Below, piece by piece: positions 1 to 6,806 of a stretch of DNA of 16,933 bases (positions within the stretch are counted from its first letter, which is position 1; each line of letters starts with the position of its first letter). This DNA comes from REEB95 sp035648735 (lineage in GTDB: Bacteria > Pseudomonadota > Alphaproteobacteria > ATCC43930 > CGMCC-115725): the NCBI GenBank assembly GCA_035648735.1, contig DASRKX010000082.1:1-16933 (forward strand), in the 5' to 3' direction. A model generated the notes under the pieces. That model was given only the letters and a program-made list of their open reading frames with translations. It ran no database searches and was not told the origin of the DNA. Position numbers and translations under genes: made by a program.

Positions 1-775
1 CCGGCCGCACCCGATCTTCGTCGATCATTTCAAGTTCCTGAAATCGATTGCCAAGGCGACGCCGAAGCAGACCATCCCCTCGCCGAGCATCCTGCATTTT
101 CGCGGCGGGCGCGGCGGCATCGACGCCAAGGCCTATCCCGATATGGGGCAGTTCTATGCCGATCTGGCGCGGGTCTACGCCGAGGAGATCGCCGATCTGG
201 GCGCCGCCGGCTGCCGCTACCTGCAGATCGACGAGGTCAATTTTGCCTATCTTTGCGATCCGAAGCTGCGCCAGCAGGTGCGCAACATCGGCGAGGATCC
301 GGCGATGCTGCCGCACACCTATGCCAAGCTGATCAACGGCGCGATCGAGTCGCGCCCGGCGGACATGGTCGTCTGCATGCATCTTTGCCGCGGCAATTTC
401 GAGGGCGCGTGGGTCGCCGAGGGCGGTTACGAGCCGGTGGCGGAGATTCTGTTCAACGAGATCGACGTCACCGGATATTTCCTCGAATACGACACCGCTC
501 GCGCCGGCGGCTTCGAGCCGCTGCGTTTTCTGCCCAAGGGCAAGACCGCGGTGCTCGGCCTGGTGACCAGCAAGAACGGGATCCTCGAGAGCAAGGACGA
601 TTTGAAGCGCCGCATCGATCAGGCGGCCCAATACATCGACCTCGACCAGCTGGCGCTCAGCCCGCAATGCGGCTTCGCCAGCGGCGAGCGCGGCAACCGG
701 CTCAGCGTCGACGAAGAAGCCGCCAAGCTCAGGCTGGTGGTCGACACCGCGCGCGAAGTGTGGGGCGAGCCTTGA
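1..775 (+). CDS. MetE-like cobalamin-independent methionine synthase family protein (5' end outside window)
   Basis: The frame is open from base 2, so the gene begins left of the window; 257 residues are visible before TGA at 773-775. The protein resembles the C-terminal catalytic barrel of cobalamin-independent methionine synthase, which transfers a methyl group from a methylated pterin to a thiol bound on zinc. Visible family motifs are IQIDEVNF near base 226, MHLCRG with the His-x-Cys zinc pair (His codon 380-382, Cys codon 386-388), an acidic LEYD segment, and SPQCGF with the third zinc cysteine at 668-670. All expected zinc ligands therefore seem present. It looks like the stand-alone single-domain type rather than full two-domain MetE, but the missing start prevents certainty. 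Such paralogues may act on methyl donors or acceptors other than methyltetrahydrofolate and homocysteine, so the substrate is left open. No partner gene on the same strand lies immediately downstream; a tRNA on the other strand follows. Confidence 0.85.
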   Translation, partial: RPHPIFVDHFKFLKSIAKATPKQTIPSPSILHFRGGRGGIDAKAYPDMGQFYADLARVYAEEIADLGAAGCRYLQIDEVNFAYLCDPKLRQQVRNIGEDPAMLPHTYAKLINGAIESRPADMVVCMHLCRGNFEGAWVAEGGYEPVAEILFNEIDVTGYFLEYDTARAGGFEPLRFLPKGKTAVLGLVTSKNGILESKDDLKRRIDQAAQYIDLDQLALSPQCGFASGERGNRLSVDEEAAKLRLVVDTAREVWGEP

Positions 776-782
776 CGTAGGG

Positions 783-859
783 TGGCGTCCCCGGCGTGAC
801 TCGAACACGCGACCCTCAGTTTAGGAAACTGATGCTCTATCCAGCTGAGCTACGGGGAC
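783..859 (-). tRNA. tRNA-Arg (anticodon CCU)
   Basis: Read on the minus strand, the segment folds as a full cloverleaf. The acceptor stem pairs GTCCCCG with CGGGGAC, the D arm has GCTC/GAGC, and the anticodon stem TCAGT/ACTGA encloses loop TTCCTAA with anticodon CCT. The T arm is GCGTG-TTCGAGT-CACGC, and a discriminator G is followed by an encoded CCA at 783-785. It decodes AGG, a rare arginine codon in GC-rich genomes. Its 3' end faces the MetE-like gene. tRNA 3' ends are common integration sites, but no second copy of the 3' end was noticed in the window. Confidence 0.97.
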
Positions 860-991
860 ATGTGGCGCCCTTATAGCAAGGCGGCCCGGCCACCGCCATG
901 GCACGGGCGGGTCGACGGCTAGCCGGCAAGCCCTTAAATCCCAAGGGAAAATCCCGGTTTACGACTTTACCGAACCCGGCGTTGCTTGAAA

Positions 992-1007
992 CTAACGTAA
1001 CCGTTAG
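992..1007. promoter_or_regulatory. Inverted repeat upstream of the MHS transporter gene, possible operator
   Basis: CTAACG and CGTTAG form a perfect 6-bp inverted repeat around the 4-base spacer TAAC, about 95 bp before the transporter start. Size and symmetry fit an operator for a dimeric repressor of the TetR kind, but no regulator gene lies next to it and no convincing -35/-10 pair was found here. The rest of 860-1100 holds no gene that can be supported. Confidence 0.35.
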
Positions 1008-1100
1008 GGTTTCGCTCAAGAAGCATTCGCGGGTGCGCCAGAACGTCCCGACGAGGCCCGGCCGGCAAGAGCCGTTTGAACAATCAGGGGGTAAACGTCC

Positions 1101-2462
1101 ATGTCCGTCGCCGCATCCACCATGGGCCGCAAGGCCGGGAGCCAGAAGCTCAGCTTCATCATCGCCGCGTCCTCGGTCGGCACGCTGATCGAATGGTACG
1201 ATTTCTATCTCTACGGCAGCTTGGCGGTCTTCTTCTCGACGCTGTTCTTCCCGGTCGGCAACCCGACCGTCTCCTTCCTGATCAGCCTGGCGACCTTCGC
1301 CACCGGCTTCGCGGTGCGGCCGTTCGGCGCGATCTTCTTCGGCCGGCTGGGCGATTTGATCGGACGCAAATTCACCTTCATGCTGACGCTCGGCCTGATG
1401 GGCGGCGCGACGTTCCTGGTCGGCTGCCTGCCAAGCTACGATTCGATCGGCATGCTGGCGCCGGTCCTGCTGGTCGCCCTGCGCCTCCTGCAAGGCCTGG
1501 CCCTGGGCGGCGAGTATGGCGGTGCCGCGACCTACATCGCCGAGCACGCGCCCGACGGCAAGCGGGGTTTCTACACCAGTTGGATCCAGACCACGGCGAC
1601 GCTCGGCATCGTGCTGTCGCTGCTCGTCATCCTGGCCTTCCGGCTCAACATGGGCGACGACGCGTTCCGCGCCGTCGGCTGGCGCTATCCGTTCCTGCTC
1701 TCGGCGGTGCTGGTGGCGCTGTCCATGTGGATCCGCCTCAAGCTGCAGGAATCGCCGCTTTACGCCCGCCTCAAGCAACAGGGCAAGTCATCCACCCGCC
1801 CGCTGGGCGAAGCGTTCAGCAGCAGCAAGAACTGGGGCTTGATGGTCATCGCGCTCCTGGGAGCGACCGCTCCCGAGGGCGTCGTCTGGTATACCGGCCA
1901 GTACTATTCGCTGTTCTTCATGCAGACGGTGCTCAAGGTGCCCTACGTCACCGTCTATTGGATCATCGTCGTGGCGCTGTGCCTCGGCACGCCGTTCTTC
2001 CTGCTCTTCGGCTGGCTCTCCGACAAGATCGGCCGGCGCAACATCATGACGGCAGGCTTCCTGCTTGCCGCCGTGACCTTCGTGCCGGTGTTTCAGGCCA
2101 TGGAGGCCAACGCCGGCAGTCCGGTAATCCTGACCGCGCTGGTGTTCTACATGGTGATCCTGGTCACTATGGTGTACGGGCCGATCGCCGCCTTCCTCGT
2201 CGAGTTCTTCCCGGCGAGAATCCGCTACACCTCCATGTCGCTGCCCTATCACATCGGCAACGGCGTGTTCGGCGGGTTGGTGCCGCTGATCAGCTCGTCG
2301 CTGGTCTTCGCCACCGGCAACCACTACATGGGGCTCGCCTATCCCATCGGCATCGCGGCGCTGGGCGTCGTGGTCAGCCTGGTCTTCATCCGCAACAACA
2401 CGAATAAGGTGAAGATCTGGGATGAGGTCGGCGGACAACCGGCCAGTCTCAACCAGCCGTAA
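1101..2462 (+). CDS. MFS transporter, metabolite:H+ symporter (MHS) family
   Basis: This 453-residue protein has the size and about 12 hydrophobic segments of a major facilitator. EWYDF at residues 31-35 in the first membrane segment and the loop 2-3 signature GRLGDLIGRK at 81-90 are typical of the MHS branch (relatives of ProP, KgtP, ShiA), as is the GGEYGGA segment near residue 135. The motif recurs in the central loop as GWLSDKIGRR. MHS proteins import small carboxylates, betaines or aromatic acids with protons; the substrate cannot be read from sequence. The ATG at 1101 is preceded by a G-rich stretch at 1086-1090 that can serve as ribosome binding site, and the N-terminus before segment 1 is short and polar as expected. 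The gene stands alone, with an inverted repeat upstream and a strong terminator downstream. A second MHS-type gene lies at the right end of the window. Confidence 0.92.
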   Translation: MSVAASTMGRKAGSQKLSFIIAASSVGTLIEWYDFYLYGSLAVFFSTLFFPVGNPTVSFLISLATFATGFAVRPFGAIFFGRLGDLIGRKFTFMLTLGLMGGATFLVGCLPSYDSIGMLAPVLLVALRLLQGLALGGEYGGAATYIAEHAPDGKRGFYTSWIQTTATLGIVLSLLVILAFRLNMGDDAFRAVGWRYPFLLSAVLVALSMWIRLKLQESPLYARLKQQGKSSTRPLGEAFSSSKNWGLMVIALLGATAPEGVVWYTGQYYSLFFMQTVLKVPYVTVYWIIVVALCLGTPFFLLFGWLSDKIGRRNIMTAGFLLAAVTFVPVFQAMEANAGSPVILTALVFYMVILVTMVYGPIAAFLVEFFPARIRYTSMSLPYHIGNGVFGGLVPLISSSLVFATGNHYMGLAYPIGIAALGVVVSLVFIRNNTNKVKIWDEVGGQPASLNQP

Positions 2463-2485
2463 CAGCCCACGAGGGCGAAACGACA

Positions 2486-2517
2486 GAGGCCCGGGGTCGC
2501 CCCGGGCCTCTTTTTTT
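2486..2517 (+). terminator. Rho-independent terminator of the MHS transporter gene
   Basis: An 11-bp perfect GC-rich stem (GAGGCCCGGGG / CCCCGGGCCTC) closes a TCG loop at 2486-2510 and is followed by seven T at 2511-2517. It lies 24 bp after the transporter stop. On the minus strand there is no comparable T run after the hairpin, so it mainly serves the plus strand, though the hairpin also sits just past the end of the opposing phosphoesterase-like gene. Confidence 0.93.
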
Positions 2518-2539
2518 GTGGCGCCGTTACCGAAAAAAA

Positions 2540-3367
2540 TCAGGCGGCGATCTGGTCGAGCAGGCTGCCGTCGAGGCCGACACAGGCGGCGACCAGATCG
2601 CCGCCGGCGCCGCACCCGCCATCGACCAGGATGGCATGATCGGCCGCCACGACGCCGCGCCGGCCGCTGTCGCGGCCCCCGATGTTGTGGCCGTGAACGA
2701 CGCGCTTGAAGCCGGCATAGGGCCGCTCGAGCGCCAGCAAATCGGCGGCGGGAGCGCCCCACCAGAAGGCGTCGCGCTGCATCTCCAGGGATTTCGCGGG
2801 ATCGATCCCGGCATGGGCGAAGAGCAGCGCTCCGTCGTCGGTGAAGGCGGCGCGCTTCAACGCGCTCAGCAGCGTGCGGTGCCCGGCGCGCGCATCGATG
2901 GCGCCGCGCAGGCCGGCGGTCCAGCGCGTGATCGCGATCGTGCCCTCGCGGCAGGCCGCCTCGCCCTGCCGGGCGTCGATGCCGTAGGAAGCCAGCGCCG
3001 CCGCCATGCCGCGCCCAAGCATCCAAGGCAGCACCTCGCGCGGATTGGGCGCGAATTGCAGCTCCTGCAGCTTCTGCCACATCGCCTCGGCGCTGCCGCG
3101 CAGATAGGCCAGGTCGCAGGCGTAGGCGCGCGGGCGCGCCAGCGCCACGCCGCGGAAATGGAGCAGCGCGTCGACGACCGACGCTGAATCGGCGCCGGAT
3201 CCGAGATAATTGCCGAGATAGACGATGCGGTCGCCGGGGTCGAGCCGCCGGGCGAGCTGCGCGTGCAGCGCACGGAGGCGCGAAGCCTCGCCGTTGATCG
3301 GGGCGATCGCCCAGACACGCTTCGCGCGATTGAGCTGCGCATAAATCTCGGAATCGCTGGAATCCAC
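2540..3367 (-). CDS. Calcineurin-like phosphoesterase homologue with degenerate metal-binding motifs
   Basis: The 275-residue protein has the layout of bacterial PPP-type phosphatases (GDxHG, GDxxDRG, GNHE, HAG, HGH), but the first three motifs are altered. GDIHG is replaced by APING at residues 22-26, GDYVDRG by GNYLGSG at 52-58, and RGNHE by RGSAE at 90-94. Phe-Ala-His-Ala-Gly around His185 and HGHN at 225-228 remain. Most di-metal ligands and the catalytic His of motif III are therefore gone, while the frame is intact and the rest of the domain is recognisable. It may be an inactive pseudophosphatase with a binding or regulatory role. The start is GTG at 3367, 23 bases after the carD stop, with no clear ribosome binding site; co-transcription and coupling with carD are likely. 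The plus-strand terminator lies just beyond its stop. Fold assignment is good; function is unknown. Confidence 0.78.
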   Translation of the reverse strand: MDSSDSEIYAQLNRAKRVWAIAPINGEASRLRALHAQLARRLDPGDRIVYLGNYLGSGADSASVVDALLHFRGVALARPRAYACDLAYLRGSAEAMWQKLQELQFAPNPREVLPWMLGRGMAAALASYGIDARQGEAACREGTIAITRWTAGLRGAIDARAGHRTLLSALKRAAFTDDGALLFAHAGIDPAKSLEMQRDAFWWGAPAADLLALERPYAGFKRVVHGHNIGGRDSGRRGVVAADHAILVDGGCGAGGDLVAACVGLDGSLLDQIAA

Positions 3368-3390
3368 CGCGATGGCGGCGGCGTTGTGCC

Positions 3391-3888
3391 CTAGGCCGCG
3401 CTGAGCATCTGCTCAACGCGCTTGATCGCCGCGGCTTCGTCGATGTTCTCGACGGCGGCGAATTCGCGCACCAGCCGGTCGAGCGCCGCCTGATAGATCT
3501 GGCGCTCGCTGTAGGATTGCTCGGGCTGCCCGACATTGCGGTAGAGGTCGCGCACGACTTCGGCGATCGAGGCCGGATCGCCGGAATTGATCTTGGCCTC
3601 GTATTCCTGGGCGCGGCGGCTCCACATCGTGCGCTTGGCGCGCGACTTGCCCTTCAGCCTGGTCAGCGCCGCGTCCATCTCCTTGCGGGTCGACAGGCGG
3701 CGCAGCCCGGAATTCTTCGCCTTGCCGACCGGCACGCGCAGCGTCATCCGGTCCTTGTCGAAATGGACGACAAAGACATTGAGCTGGTAGCCGGCGATCT
3801 CCTGATCCTCGATGCCGAGAATCTTGCCGACGCCATGCGTGGGATAGACCACGAAGTCGCCGGTGGCGAAACCGAGCTTTTCGGACAT
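3391..3888 (-). CDS. carD: CarD/CdnL-family RNA polymerase-binding transcription factor
   Basis: This protein of 165 residues opens with the CarD RNA polymerase-interacting domain (KLGFATGDFVVYPTHGVGKI near residues 4-23, then VPVGKAKNSGLR) and ends in a helical DNA-contacting domain including the MWSRRAQEYE segment. The length equals that of alphaproteobacterial CdnL. CdnL proteins bind the polymerase beta subunit and stabilise open complexes, chiefly at rRNA and growth-related promoters. I chose ATG at 3888, not the start of the longer open frame at 3993: the extra 35 residues are not CarD-like, and the purine-rich AAAGAAGAG precedes this ATG at suitable distance. fdxA lies upstream on the same strand, 245 bp away, matching a common alphaproteobacterial arrangement. 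The phosphoesterase-like gene follows 23 bp downstream. Confidence 0.95.
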   Translation of the reverse strand: MSEKLGFATGDFVVYPTHGVGKILGIEDQEIAGYQLNVFVVHFDKDRMTLRVPVGKAKNSGLRRLSTRKEMDAALTRLKGKSRAKRTMWSRRAQEYEAKINSGDPASIAEVVRDLYRNVGQPEQSYSERQIYQAALDRLVREFAAVENIDEAAAIKRVEQMLSAA

Positions 3889-4133
3889 GTTTTTCTCTTC
3901 TTTCTTGCGCACGGGACCCGACCCCGAGAAAGCTCCCGACAGGGACGCGTTGACCCCCGGCCGGCGCGAGGCGCTAACGGCAACGGAACCCAATCACCAG
4001 GAGAGACGCACCCGCTGTGCATCTATTTTCATGAATAACACAAATGGCGTCATAAAGCCAGCAGGGAAGCCATGCAGCCGGTGCGGGTCAGGCTGCAAGC
4101 CCCAGTTTTTGCTGGGATTTTTAGAGTCTTTCC

Positions 4134-4469
4134 CTAGCGTTTGGCTGGGTTGGGGTCGAAAAACTTGGCGAACTTATCCGGAACGTCCTTGAAGGCGTCG
4201 GCATCGGCCGGCGCCGGGCCCTTGCGCGTGATATTGGGCCAGCTGGTCGAATATTCGCGGTTGGGCTCGATCCATTTTTCAGCCTGGGGATCGCTGTCCG
4301 GGATGATCGCCTCGACCGGGCATTCAGGCTCGCAGACGCCGCAATCGATGCACTCGTCCGGGTGGATGACCAGCATGTTCTCGCCCTCGTAGAAGCAGTC
4401 GACGGGGCAGACCTCGACGCAATCCATGTATTTGCACTTGATGCAGGCTTCGGTCACCACATAGGTCAT
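4134..4469 (-). CDS. fdxA: Seven-iron ferredoxin FdxA (3Fe-4S plus 4Fe-4S)
   Basis: The 111-residue protein matches Azotobacter-type 7Fe ferredoxins. Cysteines lie at 9, 12, 17, 21 and 25 and at 40, 43, 46 and 50. By homology Cys9, Cys17 and Cys50 would hold the 3Fe-4S cluster, Cys21, Cys40, Cys43 and Cys46 the 4Fe-4S cluster, with Cys25 as the known free cysteine. The spacing is one residue offset from Azotobacter FdI. A C-terminal extension of about 55 residues is usual for this family. It is a cytoplasmic electron carrier; its partner enzyme is not shown by this context. ATG at 4469 is the natural start, although the preceding TACCTGCC is a poor ribosome binding site. The downstream 245 bp before carD hold no further gene. 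Confidence 0.96.
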   Translation of the reverse strand: MTYVVTEACIKCKYMDCVEVCPVDCFYEGENMLVIHPDECIDCGVCEPECPVEAIIPDSDPQAEKWIEPNREYSTSWPNITRKGPAPADADAFKDVPDKFAKFFDPNPAKR

Positions 4470-4501
4470 GGCAGGTACTCGATTTTTTTACGGGTGCAGC
4501 G

Positions 4502-4530
4502 CTCGTAGCATGCGTCCCACACCGGTTCAA
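4502..4530 (-). promoter_or_regulatory. Candidate sigma-70 promoter for fdxA
   Basis: On the minus strand TTGAAC (4525-4530) is followed after 17 bases by TACGAG (4502-4507), about 33 bases before the fdxA ATG. The -35 matches consensus in its first four bases but the -10 is weak, as often seen in alphaproteobacteria. This is a candidate by eye only. Confidence 0.3.
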
Positions 4531-4541
4531 CCCTAGGCGAA

Positions 4542-5510
4542 TTATGGATTAGCCGCCGCGTCAGGCAGGACGCCGATATAGCGCGGCCGCGGCACGATGC
4601 CGCGCGCATCGTTTCGTGCCTCGGCCGCATGGGCGATCAGGCCGATGGCGCGGCCGAGCTGGCGCAGGACGCTCGCGGCGTCCGCCGGCAGGCCCAGCGC
4701 CGCCGCCAGCGTGCCGCGCGCCACCGCCAAGGAAACCGCAGCATGTGATTTGCCGATAAGCCGCAGCAGGAATTCGCCGCGCGCATCGACCTCGGACGAT
4801 TCAGCGTCGGGCAAGGCGAGCAGCCCGGCCGCCACCGCGGCGGCGAGGCCACTTCCGGCACCGGCGGCGGCGCGTGTCGCCAGCGTCGCCGCATCCATGG
4901 TTTCGTCGGCGCCCAGAATGAGCGCCGCGCGCAGCTGCGGCCGGCGCGCGCGATCGACGCCCCAGGCTTCGGCCAGAACCGCCTCGACCGGGCGTGCCGA
5001 GGGCGCGGTGCCGGCGATGCCTGCCGCCATGGCCCGCAGCAGCCGCGCGCCGGCCAGCCCCAACGCCGCTTCGTCACCCGGCGGCGGCTCATCGAACGCC
5101 AAGAGCGCCGCGACGGCGCGGATCGCCGGCGGAAAATCCCCCAGAGCGGCGCCGGCAGCCGGGAGATTATCGGCGGCGAAGCTGGCAGCCGGATCGGCCT
5201 GCCAGATCAGGGAAGCCGCCTCGCGCACCGAGAGATCGCGCGCCAGCGTCACCGCATCGCGGCCGCGCAACCACAGCCGGCGGTCGCGCACGCAGCCGAT
5301 CGCGGTATCGATGACCGGCGCGGCCAGGGCGGGCCCGCGCAGCAATGCGGCGACATCGGCCGAATCGTAGCGTCGCTCGCGGCCGCCGCCGCGCTCCGAG
5401 CGGATGAGGCCGCGCTCCGAGCGGATGAGGCCGCGGCTGACATAGGCGTAGAGCGTGGCGCGCGAGACGCCCAGGGCCTTGGCCGCCGCCCGCGCCGTCA
5501 ATTCCGCCAT
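4542..5510 (-). CDS. MerR-like helix-turn-helix fused to a degenerate, shortened citrate synthase domain
   Basis: Residues 2-30 (AKALGVSRATLYAYVSRGLI) form a MerR/excisionase-type helix-turn-helix and wing; residues from about 65 onward resemble citrate synthase. Recognisable parts are the LWLRGRDAV segment, ALILGADE, TLATRAAAGAGSGLAAAV, and the C-terminal LGRAIGLIAHAAEA with PRPRYIGV. The first catalytic His of the usual ADHELN motif is replaced by Glu in ADETMD. The GPLHGGA and GFGHPLY loops with the second catalytic His are missing, and the catalytic Asp segment is not recognisable. At 322 residues it is short for a fused citrate synthase, so catalysis is unlikely and ligand sensing is a plausible inference. 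A longer frame starts at GTG 5516, but that GTG overlaps the ribosome binding site GGAGG; ATG at 5510 is preferred. The wing carries a 7-residue tandem duplication. A perfect palindrome lies directly upstream, with a divergent glycan operon beyond. Confidence 0.8.
   Translation of the reverse strand: MAELTARAAAKALGVSRATLYAYVSRGLIRSERGLIRSERGGGRERRYDSADVAALLRGPALAAPVIDTAIGCVRDRRLWLRGRDAVTLARDLSVREAASLIWQADPAASFAADNLPAAGAALGDFPPAIRAVAALLAFDEPPPGDEAALGLAGARLLRAMAAGIAGTAPSARPVEAVLAEAWGVDRARRPQLRAALILGADETMDAATLATRAAAGAGSGLAAAVAAGLLALPDAESSEVDARGEFLLRLIGKSHAAVSLAVARGTLAAALGLPADAASVLRQLGRAIGLIAHAAEARNDARGIVPRPRYIGVLPDAAANP
5391..5432. repeat. 21-bp in-frame tandem duplication inside the HTH/wing coding region
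   Basis: Two identical 21-bp copies stand head to tail at 5391-5411 and 5412-5432 (each begins GCGCTCCGAG on the plus strand). In the protein they give GLIRSER twice, at residues 27-33 and 34-40. The duplication keeps the frame and adds seven residues just after the recognition helix, which suggests recent replication slippage. Confidence 0.95.
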
Positions 5511-5515
5511 GCGCA

Positions 5516-5520
5516 CCTCC
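5516..5520 (-). promoter_or_regulatory. Ribosome binding site deciding the start of the HTH/citrate synthase-like gene
   Basis: GGAGG on the minus strand, followed after five bases by ATG at 5510. A GTG at 5516 shares its first G with this site and so is unlikely to be the start. Confidence 0.8.
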
Positions 5521-5548
5521 TATATATTGATTATATAATCAATATATA
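5521..5548. promoter_or_regulatory. Perfect 28-bp AT-rich palindrome, probable operator/promoter between divergent genes
   Basis: The half-site TATATATTGATTAT (5521-5534) is followed without spacer by its exact reverse complement (5535-5548). It abuts the GGAGG ribosome binding site of the HTH/citrate synthase-like gene and lies 97 bp before the start of the divergent glycosyltransferase gene. It contains only two G and two C in otherwise very GC-rich DNA. TATAAT occurs on both strands in its centre (5530-5535 minus, 5534-5539 plus). On the minus strand TTGACG (5558-5563) could be a -35, but spacing to the possible -10 hexamers is ambiguous (17 to 22 bases). A bound dimer here would block at least the minus-strand promoter; autoregulation by the adjacent HTH protein is the simplest inference. 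Confidence 0.8.
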
Positions 5549-5645
5549 CTCACCAGCCGTCAAGAGCGAGCCGGGCGGCTGGCACGGCGGCACGGCTCTG
5601 CTATTGTCGCGCCTCTCTCCTTTGAGCGCCGGAGCGATCGAATCC

Positions 5646-6806
5646 ATGGCCTCGCGCGGGCGTGTGGTTGTGCTGCATTTCGCCGGCCAGATGCCCTTGG
5701 CGGGTATCGCCTGGCAGGCCCTGCATTACCTGCTCGGTCTCGAGCGGCTGGGCTTCGAGGCGTGGTACGTCGAGGATCACGGCGCCAACCCCTACGACCC
5801 GCGGCTCAACAGCGTCGTCGTCGACAACGCACCCAACGTCGAATACCTGAAGGGCGTGATGGAGCGTTTCGGCCTGGGGTCGCGCTGGGCCTATTGGGAC
5901 GCGATCAACGACCGCTATCTGGGATTGTCGCGCGCGCGCGTCCATCAGCTCTTCCGCGAATCCGACGCGCTGATCAATCTCTGCGGCGCGACGCGGCTGC
6001 GCGAGCATCACCTCGCCTGCAAGCGGCGGATCATGGTCGATACCGATCCGGTCTACGAGCAGATCAAATATGCCGGCGCCGATGCCGAGGCGAAGGCCTA
6101 TCTCGACGCGCATACCGATTTCTTCACCTATGGCGAGAATGTCGGCGGACCGGGCTGGATCGTGCCGCTCGAAGGCATCGCCTGGCAGCCGACGCGGCCG
6201 CCCGTCGTGCTCGAGCAATGGCCGGCCGACATTCAGGGCGGCGAATGCTTCTCGACCATCGCCACCTGGGAAAACAAGGGCAAGGACATCGCCTTCGCCG
6301 GCGAGAGATACGTCTGGTCGAAGCACGTCAATTTCCTTCGCTTCCTCGACCTGCCGGAGCGCACGCCGCAATGCTTCGCCGTGGCGCTCAATTCCGCGCC
6401 GCCGGAGGCCGCAGCGCGGATCACGGCCAAGCGCTGGCGCGTCCGAGACGCGCGCGAGGTATCGCTGACGCTCGACGATTATCGGGATTTCATCGGCGCC
6501 TCGCGCGGCGAGTTCACCGTCGCCAAGGACATCTATGTACGCCCGCGCAGCGGCTGGTTCAGCGACCGCAGTGTCTGTTATCTTGCCGCCGGCCGTCCGG
6601 TGGTCACTATGGATACGGGCTTTTCGCGGTTCATTCCGGTGGGGGAAGGGCTGTTCGACTATTCGGACGAGAACGGCGCGCTGGCGGCCATCGAAGCCAT
6701 CAACCGCGACTATCCGCGCCATGCGCGTAAGGCGCGCGAGGTGGCGGCGGAATATTTCGCGGCCGAGCGCGTCCTCGGCGACATGATGGCGCGCCTTCGC
6801 TTATGA
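5646..6806 (+). CDS. Glycosyltransferase-like protein (GT-B type, CgeB-like C-terminus)
   Basis: This 386-residue protein begins with RVVVLHFAGQMPLAGIAWQ, a beta strand and glycine-rich turn as in the N-terminal half of GT-B glycosyltransferases. It ends with a C-terminal half like that of family 1/CgeB-like enzymes: SVCYLAAGRPVVTMDTGFS, then GEGLFDYSDENGALAAIEAI. In such proteins the latter region binds the nucleotide-sugar. There is no signal peptide or membrane segment, so it should work in the cytoplasm or at the inner membrane face. The open frame can be extended to a TTG at 5604, but ATG at 5646 is preferred because GGAG (5631-5634) precedes it and the conserved strand starts right after. 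Its stop overlaps the next gene start in ATGA at 6803-6806. It is the first gene of the five-gene glycan operon. Sugar and acceptor are unknown, and the exact family is uncertain. Confidence 0.7.
   Translation: MASRGRVVVLHFAGQMPLAGIAWQALHYLLGLERLGFEAWYVEDHGANPYDPRLNSVVVDNAPNVEYLKGVMERFGLGSRWAYWDAINDRYLGLSRARVHQLFRESDALINLCGATRLREHHLACKRRIMVDTDPVYEQIKYAGADAEAKAYLDAHTDFFTYGENVGGPGWIVPLEGIAWQPTRPPVVLEQWPADIQGGECFSTIATWENKGKDIAFAGERYVWSKHVNFLRFLDLPERTPQCFAVALNSAPPEAAARITAKRWRVRDAREVSLTLDDYRDFIGASRGEFTVAKDIYVRPRSGWFSDRSVCYLAAGRPVVTMDTGFSRFIPVGEGLFDYSDENGALAAIEAINRDYPRHARKAREVAAEYFAAERVLGDMMARLRL

Noticed and set aside
783..859. tRNA-Arg as an island attachment site
   Set aside because: No integrase gene and no repeat of the tRNA 3' end was noticed; the inserted block at 4.5-13.4 kb is not adjacent to it.
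837..1778. Minus-strand open frame opposite the MHS transporter gene
   Set aside because: Starts within the transporter, runs through the intergenic region into the tRNA, and is charged low-complexity sequence with no domain.
1788..3536. Minus-strand open frame of 582 codons covering parts of three genes
   Set aside because: Runs through the terminator and in other frames of the phosphoesterase-like and carD genes; no coherent protein.
4101..4120. Small hairpin CCCAG/CTGGG followed by ATTTTT between fdxA and carD
   Set aside because: Only 5 bp of stem, and the T run is on the plus strand where no gene needs a terminator; no T run for fdxA on the minus strand.
5580..5597. TGGCAC-like start of a sigma-54 promoter before the glycan operon
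   Set aside because: The second element (TTGCA/T) is absent at the needed distance.
5601..6722. Minus-strand open frame opposite the GT-B gene
   Set aside because: No recognisable domain and no ribosome binding site; the plus-strand frame has family motifs.
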